Assembly: GCA_021741145.1 (NCBI GenBank)
Contig: JAIOYK010000050.1
Coordinates: 1 to 43,064, forward strand
Direction of reading: 5' to 3'
Source of the DNA: Rhodospirillum sp.
GTDB lineage: Bacteria; Pseudomonadota; Alphaproteobacteria; Rhodospirillales; Rhodospirillaceae
Length of the DNA stretch: 43,064 bases
Under the pieces are notes generated by a model. It ran no database searches and was not told the origin of the DNA. It saw only the letters and a list, made by a program, of their open reading frames with translations. This document shows, piece by piece, positions 1-7,173 of this stretch (positions are counted from its first letter, which is position 1; the number at the start of each line of letters is the position of its first letter). Both the position numbers and the translations under genes were made by a program.

Positions 1-32
1 CGGCTTGCCAAGCGACGAAGCGTCGCCACTGA

Positions 33-440
33 CTACTTCAAGGTAGCAAGGTAAGCGATAATGTTTTCGACGTCGTCATCCTTGGTCAGCTTGAAGGTCA
101 TCTTGGTCTTGGCCTTCGCGTCTCCGGAATTCTCCACCAAAAATCCCTTCGGATCCTTCAGGTAGCCGGCCAGATTCTCGGCGGTCCAGGTCAGACCCTT
201 TTCCTTCATCTCGGTATAGCTGTCCGAGTACTTGTAGTCCTCCTTATGGGCGGCCGGACCTTCGTAGACACCGAACAGGTTCGGACCCACTTTGTTGGCG
301 CCACCCTCGTCGAAGGTATGGCAGGCAATGCACTTCTTGCTGACCTTCTCACCGGCGGCGGCGTCACCTTCGGCGAAAGCCGAACCGCTGGCGAAGGCAA
401 CGGCGGCGATCACGCCGGCGGCCAGAAAACCATTCTTCAT
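33..440 (-). CDS. Class I c-type cytochrome (cytochrome c2/c550-like), periplasmic
   Basis: A 135-residue soluble electron carrier. Residues 1-23 are a Sec signal peptide ending AFA before EGD. The haem-attachment motif CIACH is at 37-41, followed by the VGPNLFGVYEG segment typical of cytochrome c2/c550 near 51-61. The likely axial methionine is M114 in KTKMTF, and the protein ends with the usual C-terminal helix (VENIIAYLATLK). The ATG at 440 is chosen because GGAGAGGAG lies just upstream and the signal peptide starts there; a longer reading frame upstream has no cytochrome character. Its redox partner cannot be named from this window. It is divergent from rpoH across a long gap. Confidence 0.93.
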   Translation of the reverse strand: MKNGFLAAGVIAAVAFASGSAFAEGDAAAGEKVSKKCIACHTFDEGGANKVGPNLFGVYEGPAAHKEDYKYSDSYTEMKEKGLTWTAENLAGYLKDPKGFLVENSGDAKAKTKMTFKLTKDDDVENIIAYLATLK

Positions 441-1411
441 CTTGAACTCCTCTCCAATTCGCCTTGTCAAAAACCGACCGCGATCATCCCCCCGGACGGC
501 GCGGCGAAACCAAACCATCGAAACCCCGCCCCATCGGGACGACCCGTGGTTCACAATCATCTCGGGACCGTCCCGGGCGGCAGGTACCGCACGGGCTTTG
601 GATCCCTTGACGGGAACATACCGTCGCCTGGCGTGGACGCGGACATCCCATGGCCCTGGAGTTTTCCGTCCCCCCAAAAGCGCGCCAGACAGTACAAGAG
701 ATGGCTTTCTCGCGAAACCCCCTAAGCTCTCGGACTTGGAAGGCAGCCCCCTCGTCCCACGACCCAGTCAGACTAGGCGGACAATATGGGCAAACTATGA
801 TAGCCAAAACGGGATAGAGCGTCCATTAAGGTGGTCGGACCCTTGGCGAAAGGCCAAGGATCCGACACCGCCCATCGCATCGGCGTTCACAACCACGCGA
901 GCGCCAGGCCGCACCGCCAAAAAATCTTGACGAAATTGGTCCGAATTGGCATCATTGCCGTATTCCAGTCGCCGAATGTACGGGGCTGGAAGCCGGGTTC
1001 GACCGAGGTTTGGTGAACCGAAAGAGCAACTCGCTTCAAGGCGGGATTTCCCCTGGGGATGCCCGACTGGGATCCTCCCCCGATGGGGGCCGTATTCGGT
1101 GAATATCCTTATGTCTCCGCCAGGGATCCAACCCATGGCGCTGGACCATAAGGGATCCAGGAGGGGCCGTGAGACGGTCGGTTTCCAGGGTCAATGACAC
1201 CGGATTGGAGACGGAGTTGCGGCGAGAATTGGTGACCGGAGGGGTCCGGGTTGATCCGCCCCGCGCTTGGTCGCTCCGCGTGGTTCCCACGCGTCGCACT
1301 TTCGACACCTTTCCGAGACAGAGTGAACCCGTGGGTGCAATTGCCCTGGGAACGGCATGGGTATGTCGTGCGTTCCCTGGATGGCCCAATGCGAAAGGAG
1401 TGGCATCCGTC
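441..1411. other. Long intergenic region between cytochrome c and rpoH
   Basis: About 970 bases without a convincing gene; the open frames here have low-complexity Pro/Arg-rich translations and no start signals. It should hold the divergent promoters and a long rpoH leader. A TTGACG hexamer at 927-932 and a TATGAT-like hexamer near 797 are possible promoter parts, but neither forms a convincing -35/-10 pair. No tRNA or clear terminator is visible. Confidence 0.5.
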
Positions 1412-2332
1412 ATGAAAACCAAAACCTTTACTCTGCCCGCCGTTTCCAATGAAGGGGGGCTCTCGCGCTACCTGACGGAAATAAAGCGCTTTCCCATGTT
1501 GACGGTGGAAGAGGAATATTCCCTGGCGACGCGTCTGCGCGACGAAGGAGACCGGGAGGCCGCCCACAAGATGGTCACCAGTCACCTGCGGCTTGTCGCC
1601 AAGATCGCCATGGGCTATCGCCATTACGGTCTGCCCGTCGCCGATCTGGTGGCCGAGGGCAACCTGGGCTTGATGAAGGCGGTGAAAAAATTCGAACCCG
1701 AACGGGGCTTTCGTCTGGCCACATACGCCATGTGGTGGATCAAGGCCAGCATCAACGAATACATCCTGAACTCCTGGTCCCTGGTGAAGGTTGGTACCGT
1801 GGCCGCGCAGAAGAAACTGTTCTTCAACCTGCGCCGCCTAAAAGCCAAGCTGGGCGTTTACGAGGAAGGGGACCTGAGTCCGGAAGTCGTGACCAAGATC
1901 GCCACCGAGTTGAAGGTCTCGGAGAACGACGTGATCATGATGAACCGTCGCCTCGCCGGTCCCGACGCTTCGCTGAACGTGCCCGTGGGCGAGGATCAGT
2001 CCATGGATCGGGTCGATCTGCTGGTGGACGATGGCTCCAACCAGGAAGATCTCTACGCCGCCCATGAGGAAAAGAGTCTGGGCAGCCAGCTCCTTAAGGA
2101 CGCCCTGGAGACCTTGACCGAACGGGAGCGGCACATCATTACCGCCCGGCGGTTGTCCTCCGACCCGGTGACCCTGGAGGAACTGGGCGGGGAATATGGC
2201 GTGAGCCGCGAGCGGGTCCGGCAGATCGAGAATCGGGCCTTCGAGAAACTGCAGACCGCGGTCAAAAAGGCGGCGCGCGCCCTCAACGACAGGGAGCCCC
2301 GCATGGGCGCCCTGGAGGCCGTGCCCGCCTGA
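1412..2332 (+). CDS. rpoH: RNA polymerase heat-shock sigma factor RpoH (sigma-32)
   Basis: A 306-residue sigma-70-family factor that directs RNA polymerase to heat-shock promoters. Region 2 is intact (LVAEGNLGLMKAVKKFEPERG near 79-99, then RLATYAMWWIKASI). The RpoH box QKKLFFNLR at about 133-141 separates RpoH from RpoD and other sigmas. Region 4 carries the helix-turn-helix ELGGEYGVSRERVRQIE near the C-terminus. The ATG at 1412 is preceded by AAAGGAG at 1394-1400 and gives the canonical N-terminus; the open frame runs upstream but that part has no sigma homology. A strong intrinsic terminator follows the stop codon. Many alphaproteobacteria carry several RpoH paralogues, so this may not be the only one. 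Confidence 0.95.
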   Translation: MKTKTFTLPAVSNEGGLSRYLTEIKRFPMLTVEEEYSLATRLRDEGDREAAHKMVTSHLRLVAKIAMGYRHYGLPVADLVAEGNLGLMKAVKKFEPERGFRLATYAMWWIKASINEYILNSWSLVKVGTVAAQKKLFFNLRRLKAKLGVYEEGDLSPEVVTKIATELKVSENDVIMMNRRLAGPDASLNVPVGEDQSMDRVDLLVDDGSNQEDLYAAHEEKSLGSQLLKDALETLTERERHIITARRLSSDPVTLEELGGEYGVSRERVRQIENRAFEKLQTAVKKAARALNDREPRMGALEAVPA

Positions 2333-2364
2333 TCGGAAGAACAGGCCCTCTTTCGCGAAAAGCG

Positions 2365-2398
2365 GAACGCCCCGGGACAGTTTTCCGGGGCGTTCTTA
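2365..2398 (+). terminator. Intrinsic terminator of rpoH
   Basis: A perfect 11-bp stem (GAACGCCCCGG at 2365-2375 with CCGGGGCGTTC at 2385-2395) and a 9-base loop, followed by a short TT tract. It lies 33 bases after the rpoH stop codon. Confidence 0.85.
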
Positions 2399-2457
2399 TG
2401 TTGGCCTCTCGCAAGCGGCGTTGGAGGAAGGGGGGGCAAGCCTATCCCTGTTTGGTA

Positions 2458-3258
2458 TCACCGAGCCCATTCAAGAGTGAGGTAGCCCCCGACCCGTTCC
2501 CCGAGGGGGCCAGCACCATTCAAGGTCCAGACAATTCCGGACAGGCCGGAGGGATCCAGGGCGACGGCCTCCGTCGCACCCAGAGTGGCCAGTTCATCCA
2601 GATGGCCCCGCAGGGTCGGGCGGCGCTGTCCACTGTCGAGCACGCCCAGACGCCCCGTCCCATCCCGATAGAGTGTCAGACGCCGGGCCGGACCGACCTC
2701 CACGCCGGGGCCTGAGAGGTCTCGCCCCCCATCCAGGAGCAGCGGGGCTTGGAAAACCGAGGCGCCCTCGGACACGGCCCGGTCCACCAGTTCCTGGACA
2801 TCCCGCTTGCTCCCCCGGGCGATGAACATATCCTTGTCCCATTCCACCGCGGCCGCGTGGTCGATCAGGACCTTACCCTTGCCATCGACCACCACCATGC
2901 CGTCATAGGGCGCCAAGGTCTTTGACCCGGCCACTTCACCACTGACAACCAACAGACCGACCACCCGGTCCCTGTCCCCCACCCTGGCGGCGGGCAGGAC
3001 CATGCGGGCGGTTCCCTTGGGCCAGCCCAATGACTCGGGCGCCAAGGTCACCCGTCCGGTTACGGCCCGGCCCAGGGCCTGGGGCGCGACCGGCTCGGAC
3101 ACGTCCGATGGTTCCGATGACCCGCTCCGCGGAGCCGCGCAACCCACCAGCAGGGCCGAGGTCAGGACGAGGGCGGCCAGGGCTGGAATGGACAGAGCCG
3201 GAATGGATAGGGCCGAAATGGATAGAGCCGGAATGGATAGGAACAGACGGAACGGCAT
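2458..3258 (-). CDS. Putative lipoprotein, distant phosphodiester-glycosidase-like C-terminus
   Basis: A 266-residue exported protein. The start at 3258 has AAAGGAG upstream. The hydrophobic signal segment contains a four-fold pentapeptide repeat (LSIPA-like) and ends in a lipobox LLVGC, so lipid anchoring is expected. The C-terminal half (FQAPLLLDGG..., then ARRLTLYRDGTGRLGVLD..., then a TLRGHLDELATLGATEAVALD block) loosely follows the layout of NAGPA/phosphodiester glycosidase domains. The usual DGGxS-type motif is replaced by DPSGLS, so activity is doubtful. The function is not known; the family link is inference from pattern only. Confidence 0.6.
   Translation of the reverse strand: MPFRLFLSIPALSISALSIPALSIPALAALVLTSALLVGCAAPRSGSSEPSDVSEPVAPQALGRAVTGRVTLAPESLGWPKGTARMVLPAARVGDRDRVVGLLVVSGEVAGSKTLAPYDGMVVVDGKGKVLIDHAAAVEWDKDMFIARGSKRDVQELVDRAVSEGASVFQAPLLLDGGRDLSGPGVEVGPARRLTLYRDGTGRLGVLDSGQRRPTLRGHLDELATLGATEAVALDPSGLSGIVWTLNGAGPLGERVGGYLTLEWAR
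3185..3244. repeat. 15-bp tandem repeat, 4 copies, in a signal peptide
   Basis: Four consecutive 15-bp units (3185-3199, 3200-3214, 3215-3229, 3230-3244) built on GGAATGGATAGAGCC with a few substitutions. They encode repeated SIPAL-type pentapeptides in the hydrophobic core of the lipoprotein signal peptide. Confidence 0.9.
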
Positions 3259-3346
3259 GGAAGCTCCTTTGATTTCTTCAAGAACTGGAGACGCCCATCT
3301 TTCCATGGACGCGTCTTGGGGGAAAGTCCCCCGTCCCGCCCTTGAT

Positions 3347-4174
3347 TCATCCGACCCCGCGGAAAGGTTGGGTCAACAGACGCCAAACGGTCAGCTCAAT
3401 CGGGGCACGAAGGGTTTCCAAACCGATGGCCATGCTCCCATGGCCATCCCGGGGTTGGCTTCGGTAAGTTCCAAAAAGCCGATCCCACCAGGGGAAACAA
3501 AATCCGAAATTGCTGTCCATCTCCTCCCGATGAACGGAATGGTGAACACGGTGCATATCCGGCGTGACCACCAGCAACCGCAATCCGCGGTCTAGTCCCT
3601 GGGATAAGGCCATGTCGGCGTGGTTGAACATGGCCGTTCCGTTCAACAGGACCTCGAAGATCAGAACCGCCAGGGGGGACGGCCCGATCACCACCACCGC
3701 GACCCCCTTGATGACCAGGGACAGGAGGATCTCCAGGGGATGGAAGCGCAGGGCCGTGGTCACGTCGAAATCCGTGTCCGCGTGGTGCACCCGATGGAGG
3801 CGCCAAAGCAGGGGAATCCGATGGAAGACCATATGTTGGACCCAGATCACACAATCCTGGGCCAGAACGCCGACCAGGAGGTCCAACCAGACCGGCAAGG
3901 CAAGCAGGTTCAAAAGCCCCCAGCCCCGCTCGGCCACGACATGCGCCAAAGCCACTGGCAGGGCAATGGGCAATAGGGCGACGACCCCGCGAACCATCAA
4001 GCCGTCCAGCACGACCAAGCCGAGGTTCGAGGGCCAGCGCCGGATCCGCCCATGGGTTCGATGGCTCCGACGGGGCCAGAGGGCTTCCGCTCCCATGAAG
4101 ACCCCCATCAACCCCAGGAACACCCCCAGGCGAAGGACCGCCGTCCACGTGGGGTCAAGACCTTGGCCATCCAT
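3347..4174 (-). CDS. Sterol desaturase/fatty acid hydroxylase family membrane protein
   Basis: A 275-residue integral membrane di-iron enzyme of the fatty acid hydroxylase superfamily, which hydroxylates or desaturates lipid substrates. The histidine clusters are all present: HMVFH at 114-118, HRVHH at 127-131, FHP at 144-146, FNH at 183-185 and HRVHH at 208-212. Several hydrophobic helices lie between them. The conserved tail NFGFCFPWWDRLFGTY (222-237) is typical of the bacterial branch. The substrate cannot be told from sequence. It is followed 25 bases downstream on the minus strand by nothing related in function; the upstream neighbour on that strand is a secreted unknown that ends at 4200. 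Confidence 0.9.
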   Translation of the reverse strand: MDGQGLDPTWTAVLRLGVFLGLMGVFMGAEALWPRRSHRTHGRIRRWPSNLGLVVLDGLMVRGVVALLPIALPVALAHVVAERGWGLLNLLALPVWLDLLVGVLAQDCVIWVQHMVFHRIPLLWRLHRVHHADTDFDVTTALRFHPLEILLSLVIKGVAVVVIGPSPLAVLIFEVLLNGTAMFNHADMALSQGLDRGLRLLVVTPDMHRVHHSVHREEMDSNFGFCFPWWDRLFGTYRSQPRDGHGSMAIGLETLRAPIELTVWRLLTQPFRGVG

Positions 4175-4199
4175 CTTCCGTCCTCCCCCTCGCTCCGGG

Positions 4200-4907
4200 T
4201 CAGGGGCGTGCCGGCTGATCCAACTCGACGGGAATGACTTGCTTGATCACCGACTTGCCCAGAGCCGCGGCCAGGGGGTCCGTCAGCAGCAGACCCTGGC
4301 CCGCGATACCCAGGGCCGGGGCTGAAACAGTGCCCCAACCCTGCCAAAGCCGCCGCCCACCTTGGGGATCGGTCAACCCCAAGTCCAGCCGCAGATCCGG
4401 TCCCCCAAGGGACGGCTTGGCCGCGTCCCGGTCCCCCCCCAGGACACTGCCCTGGACGTTCGAATACACGCGGACCGTCACGTCCACCGAATCCTCGTCA
4501 TCCGAGGTTCCCGCGACACCAGAGACCGCGAAGGGGGCACCGCTGGGGTCCGGGCGGGTCACCGCGCTGGTCGCGCTGGTATCAAGGTCCAGAAGCAGCA
4601 CGGCCTCGTCGTCCATGCCCTTGGCAAGGGGGACGCCCCGGGCCACCAGGGCCGCTTTGAGGCTGTCGAGGATGGCCAGATTGGCCGCGCTGTCATCCAT
4701 CACGCGCGCAAGGATGGGCCGGGTGCTGTCATAGGGAGCCAGGGGCATGGCGTTGACGACGATTTCCGCCATCCGCGAAGGGGCCACAACCTCGGCACCC
4801 AACGGTTTGGTCCCTGTCCCGTCCTCCGCGGCAAGACCCGGCAAGGCCATCGGAAGGGCCATCGGGAGGAACAGGATCAAGGTCAGGAACAAGGTACGAA
4901 GGGCCAT
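4200..4907 (-). CDS. Secreted protein of unknown function
   Basis: A 235-residue protein with a clear signal peptide (MALRTLFLTLILFLPMALP..., cleavage after LAA near residue 25). The start at 4907 is chosen because the signal peptide begins there and GGGAG lies upstream. The signal region contains a short duplication (LPMALPMALPG; 12 bp repeated). The mature part has a regular alternation of hydrophobic and polar stretches (for example LLLDLDTSATSAV and VDVTVRVYSNVQGSV), suggesting beta structure. I do not recognise the family. It could share an operon with the hydroxylase-family gene 26 bases downstream. Confidence 0.65.
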   Translation of the reverse strand: MALRTLFLTLILFLPMALPMALPGLAAEDGTGTKPLGAEVVAPSRMAEIVVNAMPLAPYDSTRPILARVMDDSAANLAILDSLKAALVARGVPLAKGMDDEAVLLLDLDTSATSAVTRPDPSGAPFAVSGVAGTSDDEDSVDVTVRVYSNVQGSVLGGDRDAAKPSLGGPDLRLDLGLTDPQGGRRLWQGWGTVSAPALGIAGQGLLLTDPLAAALGKSVIKQVIPVELDQPARP

Positions 4908-5071
4908 GGGAAACACTCCCGAGGAAATTTGGAAACGGTGCTCCGAGAGGGGACTCGGATGGTCGGGGGTGGCCGCCGGGGCGGCGGTCACCCAAGGTAA
5001 CGGCTCGGCAAGGAAAACGCGAATGACGTTCCCGTCATTGCCCAAGCCGGTTCGGAGAATTCCGGCTCGGC

Positions 5072-5461
5072 TCACCGGATTCCCAGAATCAGGCGGACCT
5101 TTTCCGCAGTGATGGAGCGGATGATGGTCACGAATCGCTCCAGCAGGCGGCGGATCACCGGATCGGTGTTTTCCAGGTAGGTTTCGAATTCGCTTTTCGG
5201 CACGGCCACCAGGGTCGTGGCTTCCACCGCCCTGGCCGTGGCGCTCCGAGGTTGGTTATCGATCAGGGCCATTTCTCCAACGATTCCCCCCTCCTGCTCC
5301 AGGGCGATCACCACCTCCGCGCTGCCGACCTTGCGAGTCACCTCAATGGCTCCGGACCGGATGTAATAGGCGCTATCCCCTTCGTCGCCCTCGGCGAAGA
5401 GCATATCGCCTGGCTTCAGGTGAAACAGGCGATCTTCCTCAACCTCGATCTCATCCGCCAT
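5072..5461 (-). CDS. Stand-alone cyclic nucleotide-binding domain protein
   Basis: A 129-residue protein that is essentially one Crp-type cNMP-binding beta-roll. The sequence HLKPGDMLFAEGDEGDSAYY opens the domain, and the phosphate-binding cassette VGEMALIDNQPRSATA is intact, with the conserved Glu and Arg. A short C-terminal helix follows, and there is no helix-turn-helix, so it cannot act as a DNA-binding activator alone. The start at 5461 (MADEIEVEED) has a weak GAAGGGG upstream; longer starts add unconserved sequence. It lies divergent from the Crp-family regulator at 5748. Candidate roles are a cyclic-nucleotide buffer or a protein-protein regulator; both are inference. Confidence 0.85.
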   Translation of the reverse strand: MADEIEVEEDRLFHLKPGDMLFAEGDEGDSAYYIRSGAIEVTRKVGSAEVVIALEQEGGIVGEMALIDNQPRSATARAVEATTLVAVPKSEFETYLENTDPVIRRLLERFVTIIRSITAEKVRLILGIR

Positions 5462-5514
5462 GACAGCCCCTTCTCTTTCAATTCCGTTCCCCGTTGGCGC
5501 CACCATTCTATCGT

Positions 5515-5530
5515 CCCTTTTGTCAAAGGG
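5515..5530. repeat. Small inverted repeat upstream of the CNBD gene
   Basis: CCCTTT-TGTC-AAAGGG, 6-bp arms with a 4-base spacer, 54 bases upstream of the CNBD start. Read on the minus strand it contains TTGACA. A possible operator; no matching -10 box is seen, so this is weak. Confidence 0.3.
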
Positions 5531-5747
5531 GGACCCGCTTTCGTGCCGACCTATGACGGTGTGTCCCGCTTTCCCCATTCATCTGGCGCGTTTTAGGGGG
5601 TGTCGGTGAAGATTTCATTTGTCCAGTCGCGGGGAATGGTCCAAAAAATATCCGTGTTCGATAGCGGGGCATGGGAGGGATAGTCAATCCTGGATCCACC
5701 AATCCCTAGGGCCACGCGCGGTTTTGAACGGGGAAGGGTCGCGAACC

Positions 5748-6443
5748 GTGTCCACAGCATTGGAATCCCTGGACGGCGTCTCCCTGCTGGCGGATCTTGA
5801 TCCAACGCGGCGGGAGGCTATCGCCAAGCAATGCCGGTGGAAGAAATACAATTCGAGCGAGCAAATCATTGACCGGCAAAGCGAAACCCGGGACGTCTTT
5901 TTCGTCATCTCTGGGTCAGCCCGGGTGGTGATTTATTCCCAGTCGGGCCGGGAAGTGACCCTCGACGACGTCCCCACGGGCGGCTTTTTTGGGGAACTGG
6001 CCGCCCTCGATGGGGCGCCCCGCTCGGCCAGTGTGATGTCGATCTCCGAAAGCCTCGTCGCCTCCCTGCCGCCCGAAGCCTTCCTGCGTGTGATCCGGGA
6101 AAACCCTTCGGTCGCGATGCTCGTATTGGGACGTCTCACCGCCATCGTGCGGGCGGCGACCGACCGAATCCTGGATCTCTCCACCTTGGGGGCCAACAAC
6201 CGGGTGCAGGCGGAAATCCTGCGCCGTGCCCTGGACGCCAAGGAAGACGAGGACGGCAACGCCTTCATCAGTCCCATCCCCGTCCACGGAGAAGTGGCGA
6301 GCCGGGTCAGCACGACCCGGGAAACCGTGGCCCGAGTCCTGAACGACTTGGCCCGCAAGGGGATCGTCCGCCGCGAGCGGGATGCCCTGGTGGTCACCGA
6401 CTTGGGTCGGCTGGAAATCATGGTCGCCGACATGAGCGCCTGA
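5748..6443 (+). CDS. Crp/Fnr-family transcriptional regulator with Crp-type recognition helix
   Basis: A 231-residue regulator starting at a GTG (5748) with GGGAAGGG at 5731-5738. The N-terminal cyclic-nucleotide fold includes a good phosphate-binding cassette (GFFGELAALDGAPRSAS, about 79-95, with E83 and R92). Then come the dimer helix and a winged helix-turn-helix. The recognition helix reads TTRETVARV, with R191, E192 and R196 at the positions that in E. coli Crp (RETVGR) read the TGTGA half-site. The Cys cluster of Fnr is absent. Downstream lie three TGTGA-N6-TCAC palindromes in front of small transcription units, so it probably controls them. The ligand (cAMP or cGMP) is inferred from the cassette. 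Confidence 0.92.
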   Translation: MSTALESLDGVSLLADLDPTRREAIAKQCRWKKYNSSEQIIDRQSETRDVFFVISGSARVVIYSQSGREVTLDDVPTGGFFGELAALDGAPRSASVMSISESLVASLPPEAFLRVIRENPSVAMLVLGRLTAIVRAATDRILDLSTLGANNRVQAEILRRALDAKEDEDGNAFISPIPVHGEVASRVSTTRETVARVLNDLARKGIVRRERDALVVTDLGRLEIMVADMSA

Positions 6444-6613
6444 CCTAGTGGTTAGCAAGAAACTTGGGGGACGCGAACCATTTTAGAAGTCCGATTGAGC
6501 CCACCAATTGAGTGACTTACCTTTGCCTCCCAATCGGGGATATGGGGTTCCGGAGTTTGGGTTGATCCACTGGCGACATTATATCCCCTTTCGCACCCCA
6601 TTCGACACGCCCC

Positions 6614-6629
6614 TGTGACATTGGTCACT
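6614..6629. promoter_or_regulatory. Crp-type site and class II promoter 1
   Basis: TGTGA-N6-TCACT, one mismatch to the Crp consensus. A -10 hexamer TATGAT lies at 6651-6656, starting 29.5 bases from the palindrome centre. That is class II activation geometry and predicts a transcript start near 6663. Confidence 0.7.
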
Positions 6630-6662
6630 GTGGCACCAAGCTTGATACTCTATGATAAACGC

Positions 6663-6767
6663 CATGAAGGTGCCATTGGGTCGCGTGATCCGGTGGGTCC
6701 TTTTTCATGTGCTTAAGGATTCAAGACACTCCTTCGGGACCATGGCGCGCCGTGGTCCCGTTTTTTT
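6663..6767 (+). ncRNA. Candidate small RNA 1 (about 105 nt)
   Basis: Bounded by the predicted start from promoter 1 and a strong terminator at 6736-6767. Internal structure includes AAGGA (6715-6719) pairing with TCCTT (6730-6734), and CATGAA (6663-6668) facing TTCATG (6704-6709). Its sequence differs from the two following candidates. A reading frame starts at 6664 but runs straight through the terminator, so a peptide is unlikely. No known family is recognised. Confidence 0.6.
6736..6767 (+). terminator. Intrinsic terminator of small RNA 1
   Basis: GGGACCA (6736-6742) pairs with TGGTCCC (6753-6759), and the inner GGCGCGCC extends the stem; seven T residues follow at 6761-6767. Confidence 0.85.
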
Positions 6768-6804
6768 ATCAAAAGTCAGGCAAATACCGGAAAATTCCAA
6801 CGCG

Positions 6805-6820
6805 TGTGATCTTCGTCACA
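6805..6820. promoter_or_regulatory. Perfect Crp-type site and class II promoter 2
   Basis: TGTGA-N6-TCACA, an exact match to the Crp consensus. A -10-like TAATGT lies at 6843-6848, starting 30.5 bases from the centre, predicting a start at about 6854-6855. A block shared with candidate 3 (TTGCCAAGGGG, 6854-6864) begins exactly there. Confidence 0.75.
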
Positions 6821-6894
6821 GGCCAGGGGATTGGAGTGCGGCTAATGTCCGCTTTGCCAAGGGGACACCATCGGGCCGGTTGGTCCACGGAGTT

Positions 6895-6968
6895 CCGACG
6901 GTATCGGTATCCTCTTTCCCTCAAAGAGCGAACTTGGGCGGTGTCCTTCCGGGCACCGCCCTTTTTTT
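6895..6968 (+). repeat. 74-bp direct repeat, copy 1
   Basis: Identical to 7098-7171 except A6931 versus C7134. It covers the CCCTC-loop hairpin and the terminator. The similarity extends upstream, more weakly, to the Crp-type site, with a 4-base length difference just before the repeat, so the whole unit of about 200 bp appears duplicated. Confidence 0.95.
6936..6968 (+). terminator. Intrinsic terminator of small RNA 2
   Basis: An 11-bp stem (GGGCGGTGTCC at 6936-6946 with GGGCACCGCCC at 6951-6961, one G-U pair), loop TTCC, then seven T at 6962-6968. Confidence 0.93.
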
Positions 6969-7003
6969 ATCCAAAATTCAGTTTTCCAAAATTTTCGCCG
7001 CCG

Positions 7004-7019
7004 GGTGATGCCCATCACA
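7004..7019. promoter_or_regulatory. Crp-type site and class II promoter 3
   Basis: GGTGA-N6-TCACA, one mismatch to consensus. A -10-like TAGTCT lies at 7042-7047, at the same 30.5-base distance as in promoter 2. The predicted start, about 7053-7054, coincides with the shared TTGCCAAGGGG block at 7053-7063. Confidence 0.7.
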
Positions 7020-7097
7020 GTCCCACACCCCGATCCGAGCGTAGTCTTCCACTTGCCAAGGGGTTCTCATTCGGACCACGCGGTACGAGGAGTTTGA

Positions 7098-7171
7098 CCG
7101 ACGGTATCGGTATCCTCTTTCCCTCAAAGAGCGCACTTGGGCGGTGTCCTTCCGGGCACCGCCCTTTTTTT
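7098..7171 (+). repeat. 74-bp direct repeat, copy 2
   Basis: The second copy of 6895-6968, one mismatch in 74 bases, 203 bases downstream. Confidence 0.95.
7139..7171 (+). terminator. Intrinsic terminator of small RNA 3
   Basis: The same 11-bp GC-rich stem, TTCC loop and T tract as the terminator at 6936-6968. Confidence 0.93.
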
Positions 7172-7173
7172 CA

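Larger units (their letters stand above)
6855..6968 (+). ncRNA. Candidate small RNA 2 (about 114 nt)
   Basis: It begins at a TTGCCAAGGGG block and ends at a strong terminator. Before the terminator a hairpin forms from CTCTTT (6912-6917) and AAAGAG (6923-6928), displaying the loop CCCTC, which could pair with Shine-Dalgarno sequences. The last 74 bases are 73/74 identical to candidate 3. The architecture is that of a trans-acting riboregulator; targets are unknown. Confidence 0.7.
7054..7171 (+). ncRNA. Candidate small RNA 3 (about 118 nt), paralogue of small RNA 2
   Basis: The same layout as small RNA 2: a TTGCCAAGGGG 5' block, a more variable middle, the CCCTC-loop hairpin and a near-identical terminator. 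The divergent middle may give it other targets. It ends 2 bases before the stop codon of the convergent gene at 7174. Confidence 0.7.

Noticed and set aside
484-1136. Overlapping open frames between the cytochrome and rpoH genes
   Set aside because: Low-complexity translations with no domain, no Shine-Dalgarno and no plausible operon context.
6652-7008. Reading frame running across small RNA 1 and 2
   Set aside because: It passes through two strong intrinsic terminators and a Crp-type site and has no protein-like features.
6855-7171. The duplicated units as a CRISPR array or IS remnant
   Set aside because: Only two copies 203 bases apart, no spacer structure, no terminal repeats; promoter and terminator signals explain them better.
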